DNA from: Methylibium sp.
GTDB taxonomy: Bacteria; Pseudomonadota; Gammaproteobacteria; Burkholderiales; Burkholderiaceae_C
Assembly: GCF_013817365.1 (NCBI RefSeq)
Contig: NZ_JACDCU010000003.1
Span: 1 to 40,243 of the forward strand
Length of the DNA stretch: 40,243 bases
Direction of reading: 5' to 3'
In this document: piece by piece, positions 21,654 through 31,470 of the stretch
How the letters are laid out: each line of letters opens with the position of its first letter
Numbering within the stretch: position 1 is the first letter of the stretch
The notes under the pieces: model-generated
What the model was told of the DNA's origin: nothing
The model's input: only the letters and a program-made list of their open reading frames with translations
Databases searched by the model: none
Translations under genes and position numbers: made by a program

Positions 21654-22796
21654 ATGAAAAGACTGTTTGCCCTGCTGTTCGCCTTCGCCGTTGCCGCCGC
21701 ACAGGCGCAGGCACCGCAAGCGCCCGAGATCGCGGCGCGCTCCTTCCTGCTGTTCGACGTCACCACCAACCAGGTGCTGGCGGCCAAGAATCCGGACGAG
21801 CCGGTCGAGCCGGCCTCGCTGACCAAGCTGATGAGCGGCTATCTGGTCTTTCAGGCGCTGCGCGACAAGAAGCTCACGCTCGAGCAGACGCTGCAGGTCT
21901 CGGAGCGTGCCTGGCGCACCGGCATGACCGGCGCTTCGCGCACCTTCCTGCCGCTGAACAGCCAGGTGGCGGTCGATGATTTGCTCAAGGGCATGATCGT
22001 GCAGAGCGGCAACGATGCGACCGTGGTCTTGGCCGAGGGCGTCGGCGGCACTTACGAGCAGTTCGTGGAGATGATGAACCGCCAGGCCCAGGCCTTCGGC
22101 CTCAAGGCGACCAGCTTCAAGAATCCTGAGGGCCTGACCGCGTCCGGCCACACCAGCACGGCGCGTGATCTGGCCCTGATCGCCACCCGTCTGGTGCGCG
22201 ACTTTCCCGAGTACCTGCACTACTACTCGACCAAAGAGTTCACCTACAACAAGATCAAGCAGAACAACCGCAACCTGCTGCTCTACCGCGACCCGAGCGT
22301 CGACGGCCTGAAGACGGGGTACACCGACGCAGCCGGCTATTGCCTCATCACCACCGCCCGGCGTGACTTTCCGAACGGCCAGCGCCGCTTGATCAGCGTG
22401 GCGCTGGGTGCGGCCTCGGCCGAGGCGCGCGCCAATGAAAGCCAGAAGCTGCTCAACTGGGGCTTCGCTTCCTTCGACGCGGTCAAGCTGTTCGAGGCCA
22501 ACCAGGCCGTCGTAAGCCCGGCCGTCTGGAAAGGCGCCAGCAATACCGCCAAGCTGGGCAGCGCCCAGGCGGTAGTGGTCAGCGTGCCCAAGGGCGAAGG
22601 CGACAAGCTCAAGACCGACATTTCCCGCACCGATCCGCTGGTGGCCCCCCTCGCCAAGGGCCAGGTGGTCGGCAGCATCAAGGTGAGTGCGGCCGGCGCC
22701 ACCGTGGTCGAAGTGCCGCTGGCGGTGCTCGAGCCCGTCGAGCAGGCGGGGCTGCTCGGCCGCGCGTGGGACGCACTGCGCTTGTGGATACAGTGA
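21654..22796 (+). CDS. D-alanyl-D-alanine carboxypeptidase (PBP5/6 type)
   Basis: Signal peptide; EPASLTKLMSGYLVFQAL (SxxK), SGNDATV, DGLKTGYTDAAGYC (KTG). Confidence 0.93.
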   Translation: MKRLFALLFAFAVAAAQAQAPQAPEIAARSFLLFDVTTNQVLAAKNPDEPVEPASLTKLMSGYLVFQALRDKKLTLEQTLQVSERAWRTGMTGASRTFLPLNSQVAVDDLLKGMIVQSGNDATVVLAEGVGGTYEQFVEMMNRQAQAFGLKATSFKNPEGLTASGHTSTARDLALIATRLVRDFPEYLHYYSTKEFTYNKIKQNNRNLLLYRDPSVDGLKTGYTDAAGYCLITTARRDFPNGQRRLISVALGAASAEARANESQKLLNWGFASFDAVKLFEANQAVVSPAVWKGASNTAKLGSAQAVVVSVPKGEGDKLKTDISRTDPLVAPLAKGQVVGSIKVSAAGATVVEVPLAVLEPVEQAGLLGRAWDALRLWIQ

Positions 22797-22836
22797 AACG
22801 CTTGCGGCGGCCCGCCGTCCGACCTAGGCTGCACCC

Positions 22837-23748
22837 ATGAACGATCTGCCGAACTCCATCCCTGCGGCCGTGGCCGACGCCCTGTGCTACCTGAACGGCG
22901 AGTACACGCCGCTGCGCGAGGCCCGGGTGAGCGTGCTCGACCGCGGCTTCCTGTTCGGCGACGGCCTCTACGAGGTCGTGCCGGTGTATGGGCGTCGCCT
23001 GTTTCGCTTCGACGAGCATCTGGCCCGGCTGGAGCGCAGCTGCGCCAAGGTGCGCATCACCAACCCGCACGACGCGCCGCAGTGGCTGGAGCGCATGCGC
23101 CGGCTGATCGCGGCGCAGTACGAGGCCAGCGGTGCCACTGACCAGTTGATCTATCTGCAGATCACCCGCGGCGTCGCGGTGCGCGATCACGTGATGCCCA
23201 AGGATCTGCCGCCCACCGTCTTCATGATGGCCAGCGTGATGAAGCCGCCAACCGCGGAGCAGCGCCACGCCGGCGTCGCCTGCATCACCGCGCGCGACTT
23301 CCGCTGGGAGCGAGGCGACATCAAGTCCATTTCGCTGCTCGGCAACGTCATGGCACGCCAGTTGTCGGCCGACCACGGCGCCGAGGAAACGGTGATGTTG
23401 CGCGACGGCTTCCTGACGGAAGCCGCGGCGTGCAACGTGTGGATGGTCAAGGACGGCGCCCTCATCGGCCCACCCAAGAGCGAGCATGTGCTCGAGGGCG
23501 TGCGTTTCGAGTTGCTGCGCGAGCTCTGCGAGGACGAAGGCATCGCCTACAGCCTGCGGCCGATCAGCGAGGGCGAACTGCTCGCCGCTGACGAGCTGCT
23601 GCTCAGCTCCGCGACCAAGGAGATCCTGCCGGTGACGCGCCTGGATGGGGAGCCGGTCGGCCACGGTGCGCTGGGCGGCAAGCCCGGCCCCGTCTATGCC
23701 CGCCTGTACGAGGCCTACCAGCGCGCCAAGGCCAGCCAGTCGATCTGA
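22837..23748 (+). CDS. D-amino-acid aminotransferase (PLP fold type IV)
   Basis: YLNGEYTPLREARVSVLDRGFLFGDGLYEVVPVYGRRLFR...; follows the D,D-carboxypeptidase gene. Confidence 0.9.
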   Translation: MNDLPNSIPAAVADALCYLNGEYTPLREARVSVLDRGFLFGDGLYEVVPVYGRRLFRFDEHLARLERSCAKVRITNPHDAPQWLERMRRLIAAQYEASGATDQLIYLQITRGVAVRDHVMPKDLPPTVFMMASVMKPPTAEQRHAGVACITARDFRWERGDIKSISLLGNVMARQLSADHGAEETVMLRDGFLTEAAACNVWMVKDGALIGPPKSEHVLEGVRFELLRELCEDEGIAYSLRPISEGELLAADELLLSSATKEILPVTRLDGEPVGHGALGGKPGPVYARLYEAYQRAKASQSI

Positions 23749-23805
23749 GAGGGTGCGAGGCGCTTTCGCGGTTGACTCGGCCGCCGATGCCTTCATCTGC
23801 GAGAG

Positions 23806-24105
23806 ATGCAGCCGACCATGCCCGCCGTCCCACCCGACATTCCGCCCGAAGCGTCGCTGATCGAATACCCCAGCGCCTTTCCGATCAAGGTGATGGGCGT
23901 CAACGAAGACGGGTTCGCGCAGGCGATGGCCGAAATCGCCCGCCGCTTCGACCCGTCCTTCGACCCGGCGACGGTGGAGATGCGGCCCAGCAAGGGCAAC
24001 AAGTACCTGGGCCTGACCCTCACCGTCACAGCCATCAGCCGCGAACAGCTCGACGACCTGTACCGCGCGCTCGGTGCGCATCCCTCGGTCAAGGTGGTGC
24101 TTTGA
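23806..24105 (+). CDS. DUF493 (YbeD) family protein
   Basis: [25 protein letters not shown]...[14 protein letters not shown]; sits between the aminotransferase and lipB as in many proteobacteria. Confidence 0.88.
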   Translation: MQPTMPAVPPDIPPEASLIEYPSAFPIKVMGVNEDGFAQAMAEIARRFDPSFDPATVEMRPSKGNKYLGLTLTVTAISREQLDDLYRALGAHPSVKVVL

Positions 24106-24157
24106 CCACAGCGCTTGCGGCGTGTGCGCAGCGGACTGCGCAGCCGCAGCACAGCGC

Positions 24158-24826
24158 GTGAAGATCCTGCGCCTGGGCCGCGTCGATTACGCGGTCACGG
24201 CCGGCGCGATGCGCGCCTTCACTGACGCGCGCAACGCCGAAACGCCCGATGAGCTGTGGCTGTGCGAGCACCCGCCGGTGTTCACGCAGGGGATTGCCGG
24301 CAAGGCCGAGCACGTGCTCGACGCCGGCGCCGTCCCGGTCGTTCAGACCAACCGCGGCGGGCAAGTCACTTACCACGGGCCCGGCCAGGTCATTGCCTAT
24401 CCGCTGGTCGATCTGCGCCGGCTCGGCCTGCATGCCAAGGAATACGTGTTCCGGCTCGAGCAGGCGCTGCTGAAGACGCTGGAGGCCCATGGCGTCACCG
24501 GCCATCGTGTGGCCGGTGCGCCCGGCGTTTACGTGAACCTGGCCGATCCGTTCGGCCACGGCACGCTGCCCGAGCCGCGCGATGCGCGCGACCCCTGGCG
24601 CTGCATCGGCAAGATTGCCGCGTTGGGCATCAAGATCAGCCGCGGCTGCAGCTACCACGGCGCCGCGCTCAACGTGGCGATGGACCTGAGCCCCTTTGCG
24701 CGCATCAATCCCTGCGGCTACGCAGGGCTCGCGACGGTCGATCTTTCTACAATCGGCGTCGTCACCGACTGGGACGCTGCCGCCGATTCGCTCGCCGCGC
24801 GGCTGGCGAACTACCTGAGCCCCTGA
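24158..24826 (+). CDS. lipB: Octanoyltransferase
   Basis: GTG start [59 protein letters not shown]. Confidence 0.95.
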   Translation: MKILRLGRVDYAVTAGAMRAFTDARNAETPDELWLCEHPPVFTQGIAGKAEHVLDAGAVPVVQTNRGGQVTYHGPGQVIAYPLVDLRRLGLHAKEYVFRLEQALLKTLEAHGVTGHRVAGAPGVYVNLADPFGHGTLPEPRDARDPWRCIGKIAALGIKISRGCSYHGAALNVAMDLSPFARINPCGYAGLATVDLSTIGVVTDWDAAADSLAARLANYLSP

Positions 24827-24850
24827 AAAACTCCCACCGATCGAACCTCC

Positions 24851-25849
24851 ATGACCACCGATTCCTCCGCGGCCTTCGCCTCGGCCGCCGCCCCTGCGGC
24901 CTACGACCCGAGCGCCAAGCAAAAGGCGCAGGCCAAGACCGCGCGCATTCCGATCAAGGTGGTGCCGGCCGAGGTGCTCAAGAAGCCCGATTGGATCCGC
25001 GTCAAGGCCGGCTCGCCCACCACGCGCTTCTACGAGATCAAGCAGATCCTGCGCGAGCACAAGCTGCACACGGTGTGCGAGGAAGCCTCCTGCCCGAACA
25101 TCGGCGAGTGCTTCGGCAAGGGCACGGCCACCTTCATGATCATGGGCGACAAGTGCACGCGGCGTTGCCCGTTCTGCGACGTCGGCCACGGTCGACCTGA
25201 CCCGCTCGACGCTGACGAGCCGCTCAACATGGCCAGGACCATCGCAGCCCTCCGGCTCAAATACGTCGTCATCACCAGTGTGGATCGCGATGACCTGCGC
25301 GACGGCGGCGCGGCGCATTTTGTGCAGTGCATCCAGAAGGTCCGTGAGCTGTCGCCGGCCACACAGATCGAGATCCTCACGCCCGACTTCCGCGGCCGCA
25401 TGGACCGCGCGCTGGAGATCCTGAAGGCGGCGCCGCCCGACGTGATGAACCACAACATTGAAACGGTGCCACGCCTGTACAAGGAGGCGCGCCCCGGTTC
25501 GGACTACGCGTTCTCGCTCAACCTGCTCGAGCGGTTCAAGGAACTCGCGCCGGGCGTGCCGACCAAGAGCGGGTTGATGGTCGGCCTGGGTGAAACCGAC
25601 GACGAGATCCTGGCGGTGATGGGCGACATGCGCGCCCACGGCATCGACATGCTCACGCTCGGCCAGTACCTCGCGCCCAGCGGCCACCACTTGCCGGTAC
25701 GCCGCTACGTCCATCCCGACACCTTCAGGATGTTCGAGGCCGAGGCGAAGGCCATGGGCTTCAGCCATGCCGCCGTCGGCGCGCTGGTGCGTTCGAGCTA
25801 CCACGCCGACGCGCAGGCGCACGCGGCAGGCGTCGCCAGCCTGCCCTGA
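24851..25849 (+). CDS. lipA: Lipoyl synthase (radical SAM)
   Basis: [50 protein letters not shown]. Confidence 0.97.
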   Translation: MTTDSSAAFASAAAPAAYDPSAKQKAQAKTARIPIKVVPAEVLKKPDWIRVKAGSPTTRFYEIKQILREHKLHTVCEEASCPNIGECFGKGTATFMIMGDKCTRRCPFCDVGHGRPDPLDADEPLNMARTIAALRLKYVVITSVDRDDLRDGGAAHFVQCIQKVRELSPATQIEILTPDFRGRMDRALEILKAAPPDVMNHNIETVPRLYKEARPGSDYAFSLNLLERFKELAPGVPTKSGLMVGLGETDDEILAVMGDMRAHGIDMLTLGQYLAPSGHHLPVRRYVHPDTFRMFEAEAKAMGFSHAAVGALVRSSYHADAQAHAAGVASLP

Positions 25850-26010
25850 CCGGCTTGCACGAATGAGCCGGCAGCACGTGGCCGGGGGCGCGACGGATCG
25901 GCGCGCGCCGCACACGTTCGACCTGAACCGGTGCGTCGGGGCTTTGGCGCGAGGTCCGCAGACTAGCGGGGCTCAACTCGCCTCGGCGTCGTGCCGGCGG
26001 CTTCGGCCGT

Positions 26011-26511
26011 TCAGCTCTCGGCGAGCAGTTCGCCCACCAGTGCGTGCAGTTCCTCGAAATCAGGCTCGCCGAGATAGCGCTTGACAACCTCCCCGCGCTT
26101 GTTGATCAACACGCTGGTGGGAGTGAGTTGCACATCGCCGAAGCTGCGCGCGATCGAGCCGTCGAGGTCCATCGTGACCAGGAACGGCAGCTTGCGCGTC
26201 TCGACGAAGTTCACGACGTAGGCTGGCGGGTCGTAGCTCATCGCCACGGCGAGCGTCTGGTAGCCGCGCGACTGGAACTTCTCGTGCGTGGCGATCAGTT
26301 CGGGCATCTCCTTGACGCAGGTCACGCAACTCGTGGCCCAGAAGTTCACGAGCACGACTTGGCCGCGCAATTGCTCGGTGCTGTGCGTGGAGCCGTCGAG
26401 CAGCGTGTAGGGCACGGTGGGCGCGAGCGGCTTGTCGGTCAAGGTCACGAAGGCCGCCGCGCCGATTGCCAAGACCACGGCAGTAGCGGCAAGATGGCGA
26501 ATGAGTTTCAT
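26011..26511 (-). CDS. TlpA-like periplasmic disulfide reductase (thioredoxin fold)
   Basis: MKLIRHLAATAVVLAIGAAAF signal/anchor; VVLVNFWATSCVTCVKEMPEL with CVTC. An alternative upstream start at 26526 exists. Confidence 0.88.
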   Translation of the reverse strand: MKLIRHLAATAVVLAIGAAAFVTLTDKPLAPTVPYTLLDGSTHSTEQLRGQVVLVNFWATSCVTCVKEMPELIATHEKFQSRGYQTLAVAMSYDPPAYVVNFVETRKLPFLVTMDLDGSIARSFGDVQLTPTSVLINKRGEVVKRYLGEPDFEELHALVGELLAES

Positions 26512-26524
26512 TGAGGAGGCAGTC

Positions 26525-27211
26525 ATGGATCGACGTCAGTTTACGGGTCAGCTCGCCGCCGGTGTGGCCCTGTGGGTTTGGGCAGCACAGGCGCGCGCGC
26601 TTTCGCTCACCGATGCCGACGCACGCGCCGGCCTCAAGGCGGTGCTCGAGCGGGGGGCCACTGCGGCCGTAAGCCTGCTCGGCAGGACCGACGGCTTTCT
26701 CGGCAATCCGAAGGTCCGCATCGCGCTGCCCTCCGGCGTCGATAGTGCGGCCAAGCTGTTGCGGGGCATCGGGCAGGGCCAGAAGGTCGACGAGCTCGTG
26801 ACTGCCATGAATCGCGCCGCCGAGGCGGCCGTGCCGCAGTCCCGGCAGTTGCTGAGCGATGCGGTGGCGCGGATGTCGGTGACCGACGCGAAAAAGATCC
26901 TGACCGGCGGCGACACCTCGGTGACGCAGTTCTTCGCCGACAAGACGCGCAAGCCGCTGGGCGCGACCTTCCTGCCGATCGTCACGGAGCAGACCGAAAA
27001 AGTGGCTCTGGCCGACAAGTACAACGCGGTCGCCGGCAGGGCGGCCGGCTTCGGGCTCCTGAACAGGAACGACGCCAACATTCAGCAGTACGTGACCGGC
27101 AAGACGCTCGACGGCCTGTACCTGATGATCGGCGAGGAAGAGAAGAAGATCCGACGCGACCCGGTGAGCACCGGCAGCGATCTGCTGAAGAAGGTGTTCG
27201 GCTCGATCTGA
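26525..27211 (+). CDS. DUF4197 family protein with a Tat-like signal (MDRRQFTG)
   Basis: MDRRQFTGQLAAGVALWVWAAQARALSLTDADARAGLKAVLERGATAAVSLLG...DGLYLMIGEEEKKIRRDPVSTGSDLLKKVFGSI. Confidence 0.82.
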   Translation: MDRRQFTGQLAAGVALWVWAAQARALSLTDADARAGLKAVLERGATAAVSLLGRTDGFLGNPKVRIALPSGVDSAAKLLRGIGQGQKVDELVTAMNRAAEAAVPQSRQLLSDAVARMSVTDAKKILTGGDTSVTQFFADKTRKPLGATFLPIVTEQTEKVALADKYNAVAGRAAGFGLLNRNDANIQQYVTGKTLDGLYLMIGEEEKKIRRDPVSTGSDLLKKVFGSI

Positions 27212-27237
27212 ACCGGCGTGCCGTTGCCGCGGCGCGG

Positions 27238-28470
27238 TCAGAAACTCTTCGATAGCTCGAACACCAGCGCCGACGGCAAGGCCTGGCGCAGGCCGGCGCG
27301 CGCGACGCGGGCGTGGTTCATGCCGTCGAAGCCCGAGATCTCGAACGAGCGGTTGCCTTCCTCGACGATCTCAATGAAGGAAAACGCCGGCAGTTCCGAC
27401 CGGATGTCATCGGCCAGCTGCTCGAGTTCATCGCAGTGCAATGCCGCCTCGAAAACGATGGCGTGCGGCAGGCCGCCGCGGCAAAAATCGACGGCCTCGT
27501 CGACCGAGTAGACGCAGTCGACGGTCAAACCCATGTTCGCGACGGCCGAGCGCACCTGTGCGCGCAACTCGCGGCCGTCGGCGATCACCAGCAGCTGGCG
27601 GCCGGCAAGTGGCTTGGAATTGCCGCTCGGGGTTTGCGCCGAGGCGGTTTGCTGGAGATTCACGGCTTCTTCGACGGCATCGTCGACGGTGCGCGGGAAC
27701 TCGAGCGTCAGCATCACCTGCTCGCCGTCCATTTCGCGCTGAAGATTCAGCTCCATGGAGTCCGCAGCCTGCACGATCAGGTGCCAGTTCAGCGAATCCA
27801 GCGCCGCCGCCGCCGGCACCCCGGACTCCTTCGCCGTGGCGGCCTGGTGCTGGAAGCTGCAACTCACCCGGCCTCGCGCCGGCCGGCTCTTGAGATCGAC
27901 GCGGAAATCGATGTTCGCGCGACCCGACTCGACAGCCCAGTCGAGCACGGCATTGAGCAAAGTGAACAGCAAGCTGGGATCGACAAGGACTTCGATAGGC
28001 CGGGTGACCTGGCGCACGTTGACGCCGCGCTTGGCCACCTCGCGCGCACGATAAGCAAGCACCGACTGCAGCGTGTGCGCCAGGTTGAGCCGCTCGTGCG
28101 ACTGCCGCAGATGCTTGGAGGCGAGGCGCGAGAGTTGCTGGCTCACCATACCCACGCGCCGGGCCTGTTCGATCTCCAAGCGCAAGGCGCGCAAGCCTTC
28201 ACGGTCGATGCGGCCGGTGGTGGTGAGGGCGATCACCCGCTCCAGGGCTGCGCTCAGCGGCTCGGCGATCTCACGCCCGACCTGCGCGGTCAGAGCACGC
28301 CATGATTGGACCGAGCCGGTCGTTTCGACGGGAGCCACAGGCAACAGCAGGGTCGGCGGGCGGTCATGCGGTTTCCGAGGATGATGGGCTTGGCCGGGGC
28401 CGTCCGCACCGTGACGATGCGGTTGAGCATTCTGTGACGATCGCGGCCCAAGCTCCAGCGCTCGCGGCAC
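27238..28470 (-). CDS. Sensor-kinase-like plus receiver-like protein with degenerate catalytic residues (start uncertain)
   Basis: Helical segment GREIAEPLSAALERVIALTT, ATPase-like middle region, and C-terminal receiver-like GRQLLVIADGRELRAQVRSAVANMGLTVDCVYSVDEAVDF without the phospho-acceptor Asp. Upstream ~25 codons probably not translated. Confidence 0.6.
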   Translation of the reverse strand: MPRALELGPRSSQNAQPHRHGADGPGQAHHPRKPHDRPPTLLLPVAPVETTGSVQSWRALTAQVGREIAEPLSAALERVIALTTTGRIDREGLRALRLEIEQARRVGMVSQQLSRLASKHLRQSHERLNLAHTLQSVLAYRAREVAKRGVNVRQVTRPIEVLVDPSLLFTLLNAVLDWAVESGRANIDFRVDLKSRPARGRVSCSFQHQAATAKESGVPAAAALDSLNWHLIVQAADSMELNLQREMDGEQVMLTLEFPRTVDDAVEEAVNLQQTASAQTPSGNSKPLAGRQLLVIADGRELRAQVRSAVANMGLTVDCVYSVDEAVDFCRGGLPHAIVFEAALHCDELEQLADDIRSELPAFSFIEIVEEGNRSFEISGFDGMNHARVARAGLRQALPSALVFELSKSF

Positions 28471-28494
28471 TGCGGCGGTCAGGCTCCCCCCGTT

Positions 28495-29781
28495 TCAGTG
28501 GCCGTTCGTGCCCAATGCACCTGCTGCACGCGCCCGGTATGCACGCTCGGCGTCCCAGCCGAGCCAGTCGAGCAGCACGGCTTCGGTGTGCTCGCCCAGC
28601 CGTGGCGGCGGCAGGCGGGTGCGCGCCGGCGTGGCGGACAGCTTCAGCGGGCTTGCGACCAGCCGCAGCGCGGCGTCCAGCGGATGCGCCACCTCCTCCG
28701 TCATGCCGCGAGCCAGCACCTGCGGATCGGCGAACACCTGGTCGAGCGTGTTGATCGGCCCGCAGGGCACCTTGGACACTTCGAGTGCATTTAACCAATC
28801 CTCGCGGCTGCGTTCGCGCATCAACGCCGCCAGGACAGGCACCAGCACGGCTCGGTGGCGCACGCGGTCGGAGTTCTTCATGAAGCGGGGGTCGGCGGCC
28901 AGTTCGGCGCGGCCGGCCACGTGGCAGAAGCGGGCGAACTGACCGTCATTGCCAACGGCCAGGATGACATGCCCGTCGGCCACCTCGAACACCTGGTAGG
29001 GCACGATATTTTGGTGCGCGTTCCCGGCGCGACGCGGCACCTGGCCGCTCACCAAATAGTTGGCGCCCAGATTGGCCAGCATCGCGACCTGGCTGTCGAG
29101 CAGCGCCATGTCGAGGTACTGGCCGTTGCCGCGCCGCCAGCCCTCGGCGTCTCGGTGGCGCAGCGCGGCCAGGATGCCGATGGTGGCGTACAGGCCGGTG
29201 AACAGGTCCGCCACGGCGACGCCGACCTTCTGCGGACCGCCACCCGGTTGGTCGTCGCCGATCTCCAGGCAAGACGGGCCGGTCACGCTCATCAAACCGC
29301 CGATGCCCTGGACTGCATAGTCGTAGCCGGCGCGGTCTCGGTAGGGGCCGGTCTGACCATAGCCCGTGATCGAGCAGTAGACGAGCTGCGGATTGAGCGC
29401 TCGCAGACTCTCCTGGTCGAGGCCGTAGCGCGCCATGTCGCCGACCTTGTAGTTCTCGACCAGCACGTCGGCTTGCTGCGCGAGTTCGCGGACCAGCGCC
29501 TGCCCCTCGGCATGAGCAAGGTCGATCGTGATCGAGCGCTTGTTGCGGTTGGCGCCGAGGTAGTAGGCCGACTCCTCGCTGTCGGCGCCGGTCGCGTCCT
29601 TAAGGAACGGCGGGCCCCAGCCCCGGGTGTCGTCGCCGCTGTGGGGACGTTCGACCTTCACGACATCGGCCCCGAGGTCGCCCAGGACCTGGGTGCACCA
29701 CGGCCCGGCCAGCACCCGGGAAAGGTCGAGCACGCGAATGCCCGAGAGCGACGAGCTGGCGAGGGGGAACTGGGGTTGCAT
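28495..29781 (-). CDS. CaiB/BaiF family CoA-transferase (class III)
   Basis: LSGIRVLDLSRVLAGPWCTQVLGDLGADVVKVERPHSGDDTRGWGPPFL...NRNKRSITIDL. Confidence 0.94.
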   Translation of the reverse strand: MQPQFPLASSSLSGIRVLDLSRVLAGPWCTQVLGDLGADVVKVERPHSGDDTRGWGPPFLKDATGADSEESAYYLGANRNKRSITIDLAHAEGQALVRELAQQADVLVENYKVGDMARYGLDQESLRALNPQLVYCSITGYGQTGPYRDRAGYDYAVQGIGGLMSVTGPSCLEIGDDQPGGGPQKVGVAVADLFTGLYATIGILAALRHRDAEGWRRGNGQYLDMALLDSQVAMLANLGANYLVSGQVPRRAGNAHQNIVPYQVFEVADGHVILAVGNDGQFARFCHVAGRAELAADPRFMKNSDRVRHRAVLVPVLAALMRERSREDWLNALEVSKVPCGPINTLDQVFADPQVLARGMTEEVAHPLDAALRLVASPLKLSATPARTRLPPPRLGEHTEAVLLDWLGWDAERAYRARAAGALGTNGH

Positions 29782-29813
29782 CTTTCGATTCTGCCGCTGT
29801 CGATAATCCGGCG

Positions 29814-30344
29814 ATGCCTGCCACCGGTCGTCTGTCGCTCGTGCCTCTGGGCCTTGCCGCGTTCGTCACGGGCTGTTCACCGACGCTCGACTGGCGCCAA
29901 GTGCGTCCCGAGGGCGGCGCGGTCACGCTGCTCCTGCCGTGCAAGCCGGAGCGCAGGACGCGGGCGGTCGTGCTTGCAGACGTTTCGGCGACGGTGGAAG
30001 TGCTTGCCTGCAGCGCAGGCGGCACGACCTGGGGGATGACCAGCGCCGATCTCGGCGAACCTGCACGGGTCGGCCCTGCATTGGCCGCGTTGCGGGCGGC
30101 TCGTACCACCAACCTCGAGGGGCGCGAGACCGAAGCGCGCGCCGTGCGGCTCGCCAAGCTGGCGGCCGAGCCGGCGCCCCTGCGTTTGCGCGTCGAAGGC
30201 CGCAAGCCTGACGGTCAGCCGATCGTCGAGCATTCGCTGCTGTTCGCCCACGGTTCGCGTGTTTTCCAGGCTGTGGTGCTCGGCGGCGCGCCGTCGGCCA
30301 GGGCCCTTGAAACCTTCTTCGACGGCATCGAGCCGGCCCGCTGA
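29814..30344 (+). CDS. Uncharacterised lipoprotein
   Basis: Short signal peptide with AAFVTGC lipobox; 176 aa; no family recognised. Confidence 0.7.
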   Translation: MPATGRLSLVPLGLAAFVTGCSPTLDWRQVRPEGGAVTLLLPCKPERRTRAVVLADVSATVEVLACSAGGTTWGMTSADLGEPARVGPALAALRAARTTNLEGRETEARAVRLAKLAAEPAPLRLRVEGRKPDGQPIVEHSLLFAHGSRVFQAVVLGGAPSARALETFFDGIEPAR

Positions 30345-30451
30345 GCGGCGAGCGGCGCTCAGCCCGGGCGGCCGAGGTTGTTTGCGGCCACCAACGCGGG
30401 TTGTGCGCGGCACGTCGCGCTCTGCGAGCTGCGCAGATAATCGCCGGTCAC

Positions 30452-30916
30452 ATGGCTGGCCTGCTCATCATCGCGCACGCGCCTCTCGCCTCCGCACTGA
30501 AGGCCGCTGCGGGGCACGCCTTCCCTGAGGCGGTGCAGCGCGTGCGGGCCTGCGACGTGGTCGCGCAGGTTGCGCTTGAAGACGTCGAGACCCAGGCGCG
30601 CCTGCTGCTCCAGCAGGCGCTGAGGGTGTCCAGCCGGTGCGAGGCGCTCATCCTCACCGACGCTTTCGGCGCCACGCCATCGAATATTGCGCAACGGCTC
30701 GCCGACGGCGTGCATGTCAGGGTGGTCACGGGCGTGAACGTGCCAATGTTGTGGCGAACCATGAACTACGCAGACGAGCCGCTGGAGATGCTCGTCGCCC
30801 GTGCGCTGGCCGGCGCCACGCAAGGAGTGATGCAGGTTGCCCCCGCGCGCCCGCAGAACCAGACCCTAGGAGTGCGACCGGGCGATGATTTCGACGCGAA
30901 TAAAGATCAGCAATAA
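30452..30916 (+). CDS. PTS system EIIA component, mannose/sorbose-type
   Basis: MAGLLIIAHAPLASALKAAAGHAF (active-site His10-like), LILTDAFGATPSNIAQRLADG, VVTGVNVPMLWRTMNY. Confidence 0.9.
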   Translation: MAGLLIIAHAPLASALKAAAGHAFPEAVQRVRACDVVAQVALEDVETQARLLLQQALRVSSRCEALILTDAFGATPSNIAQRLADGVHVRVVTGVNVPMLWRTMNYADEPLEMLVARALAGATQGVMQVAPARPQNQTLGVRPGDDFDANKDQQ

Positions 30917-31154
30917 GCTCGGCCTGCATGCGCGGGCCTCGGCCAAGCTCGCCAAGCTGGCGGGAAGCTACCCCTGCGAGGTCTTCCTCAGCCGTGGTGA
31001 ACGCCGGGTGAACGCGAAAAGCATCATGGGCGTGATGATGCTGGCCGCCGGTCTGGGCGCTGAAATCGAGGTCGAAACCTCCGGCGAGCGCGAACGGGAA
31101 GCGATGGACGCACTGCTCGCGCTGATCGTCAACCGCTTCGGCGAAGGCGAATAG
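30885..31154 (+). CDS. ptsH: Phosphocarrier protein HPr
   Basis: GLHARASAKLAKLAG (His15) and KSIMGVMMLAAGLGAEIEV (Ser46); overlaps the EIIA 3' end by 32 bp. Confidence 0.94.
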   Translation: MISTRIKISNKLGLHARASAKLAKLAGSYPCEVFLSRGERRVNAKSIMGVMMLAAGLGAEIEVETSGEREREAMDALLALIVNRFGEGE

Positions 31155-31470
31155 GGCAGCGCCTCAGGCGCCGAGGAAGTGCAGCCGGTACGGTCCGGGC
31201 AAGTCTTCGGCAGCGCAAACCGGAGCGCACCTACCGCTCGATCGGCGCCTCGTGCGTGCACGCACAGTGCGCCCGAGCTTCGTCGTCTTCGAGTTCGGCG
31301 GCCATAGCGGCAGATCCCTCATCGCGTTTCTTGCCCGGTGGCAATGATATGGAGCCTGCGACAGAGCCGTGACGGTGCGATGCGGTCGGCACGACTTCGA
31401 GCGACAGCGCCCCGCTTCGCGGCGGCGTGCCGCCGGCTGCCCGCATTCTGCGCGCTGCTACGATCGTTTC

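Noticed and set aside
24089-25915. 608-aa minus-strand ORF antisense to lipB and lipA
   Set aside because: Spans two recognised genes and the gap between them; low-complexity composition.
28855-30039. 394-aa plus-strand ORF opposite the CoA-transferase
   Set aside because: Shadow frame; the minus strand has a full class III CoA-transferase.
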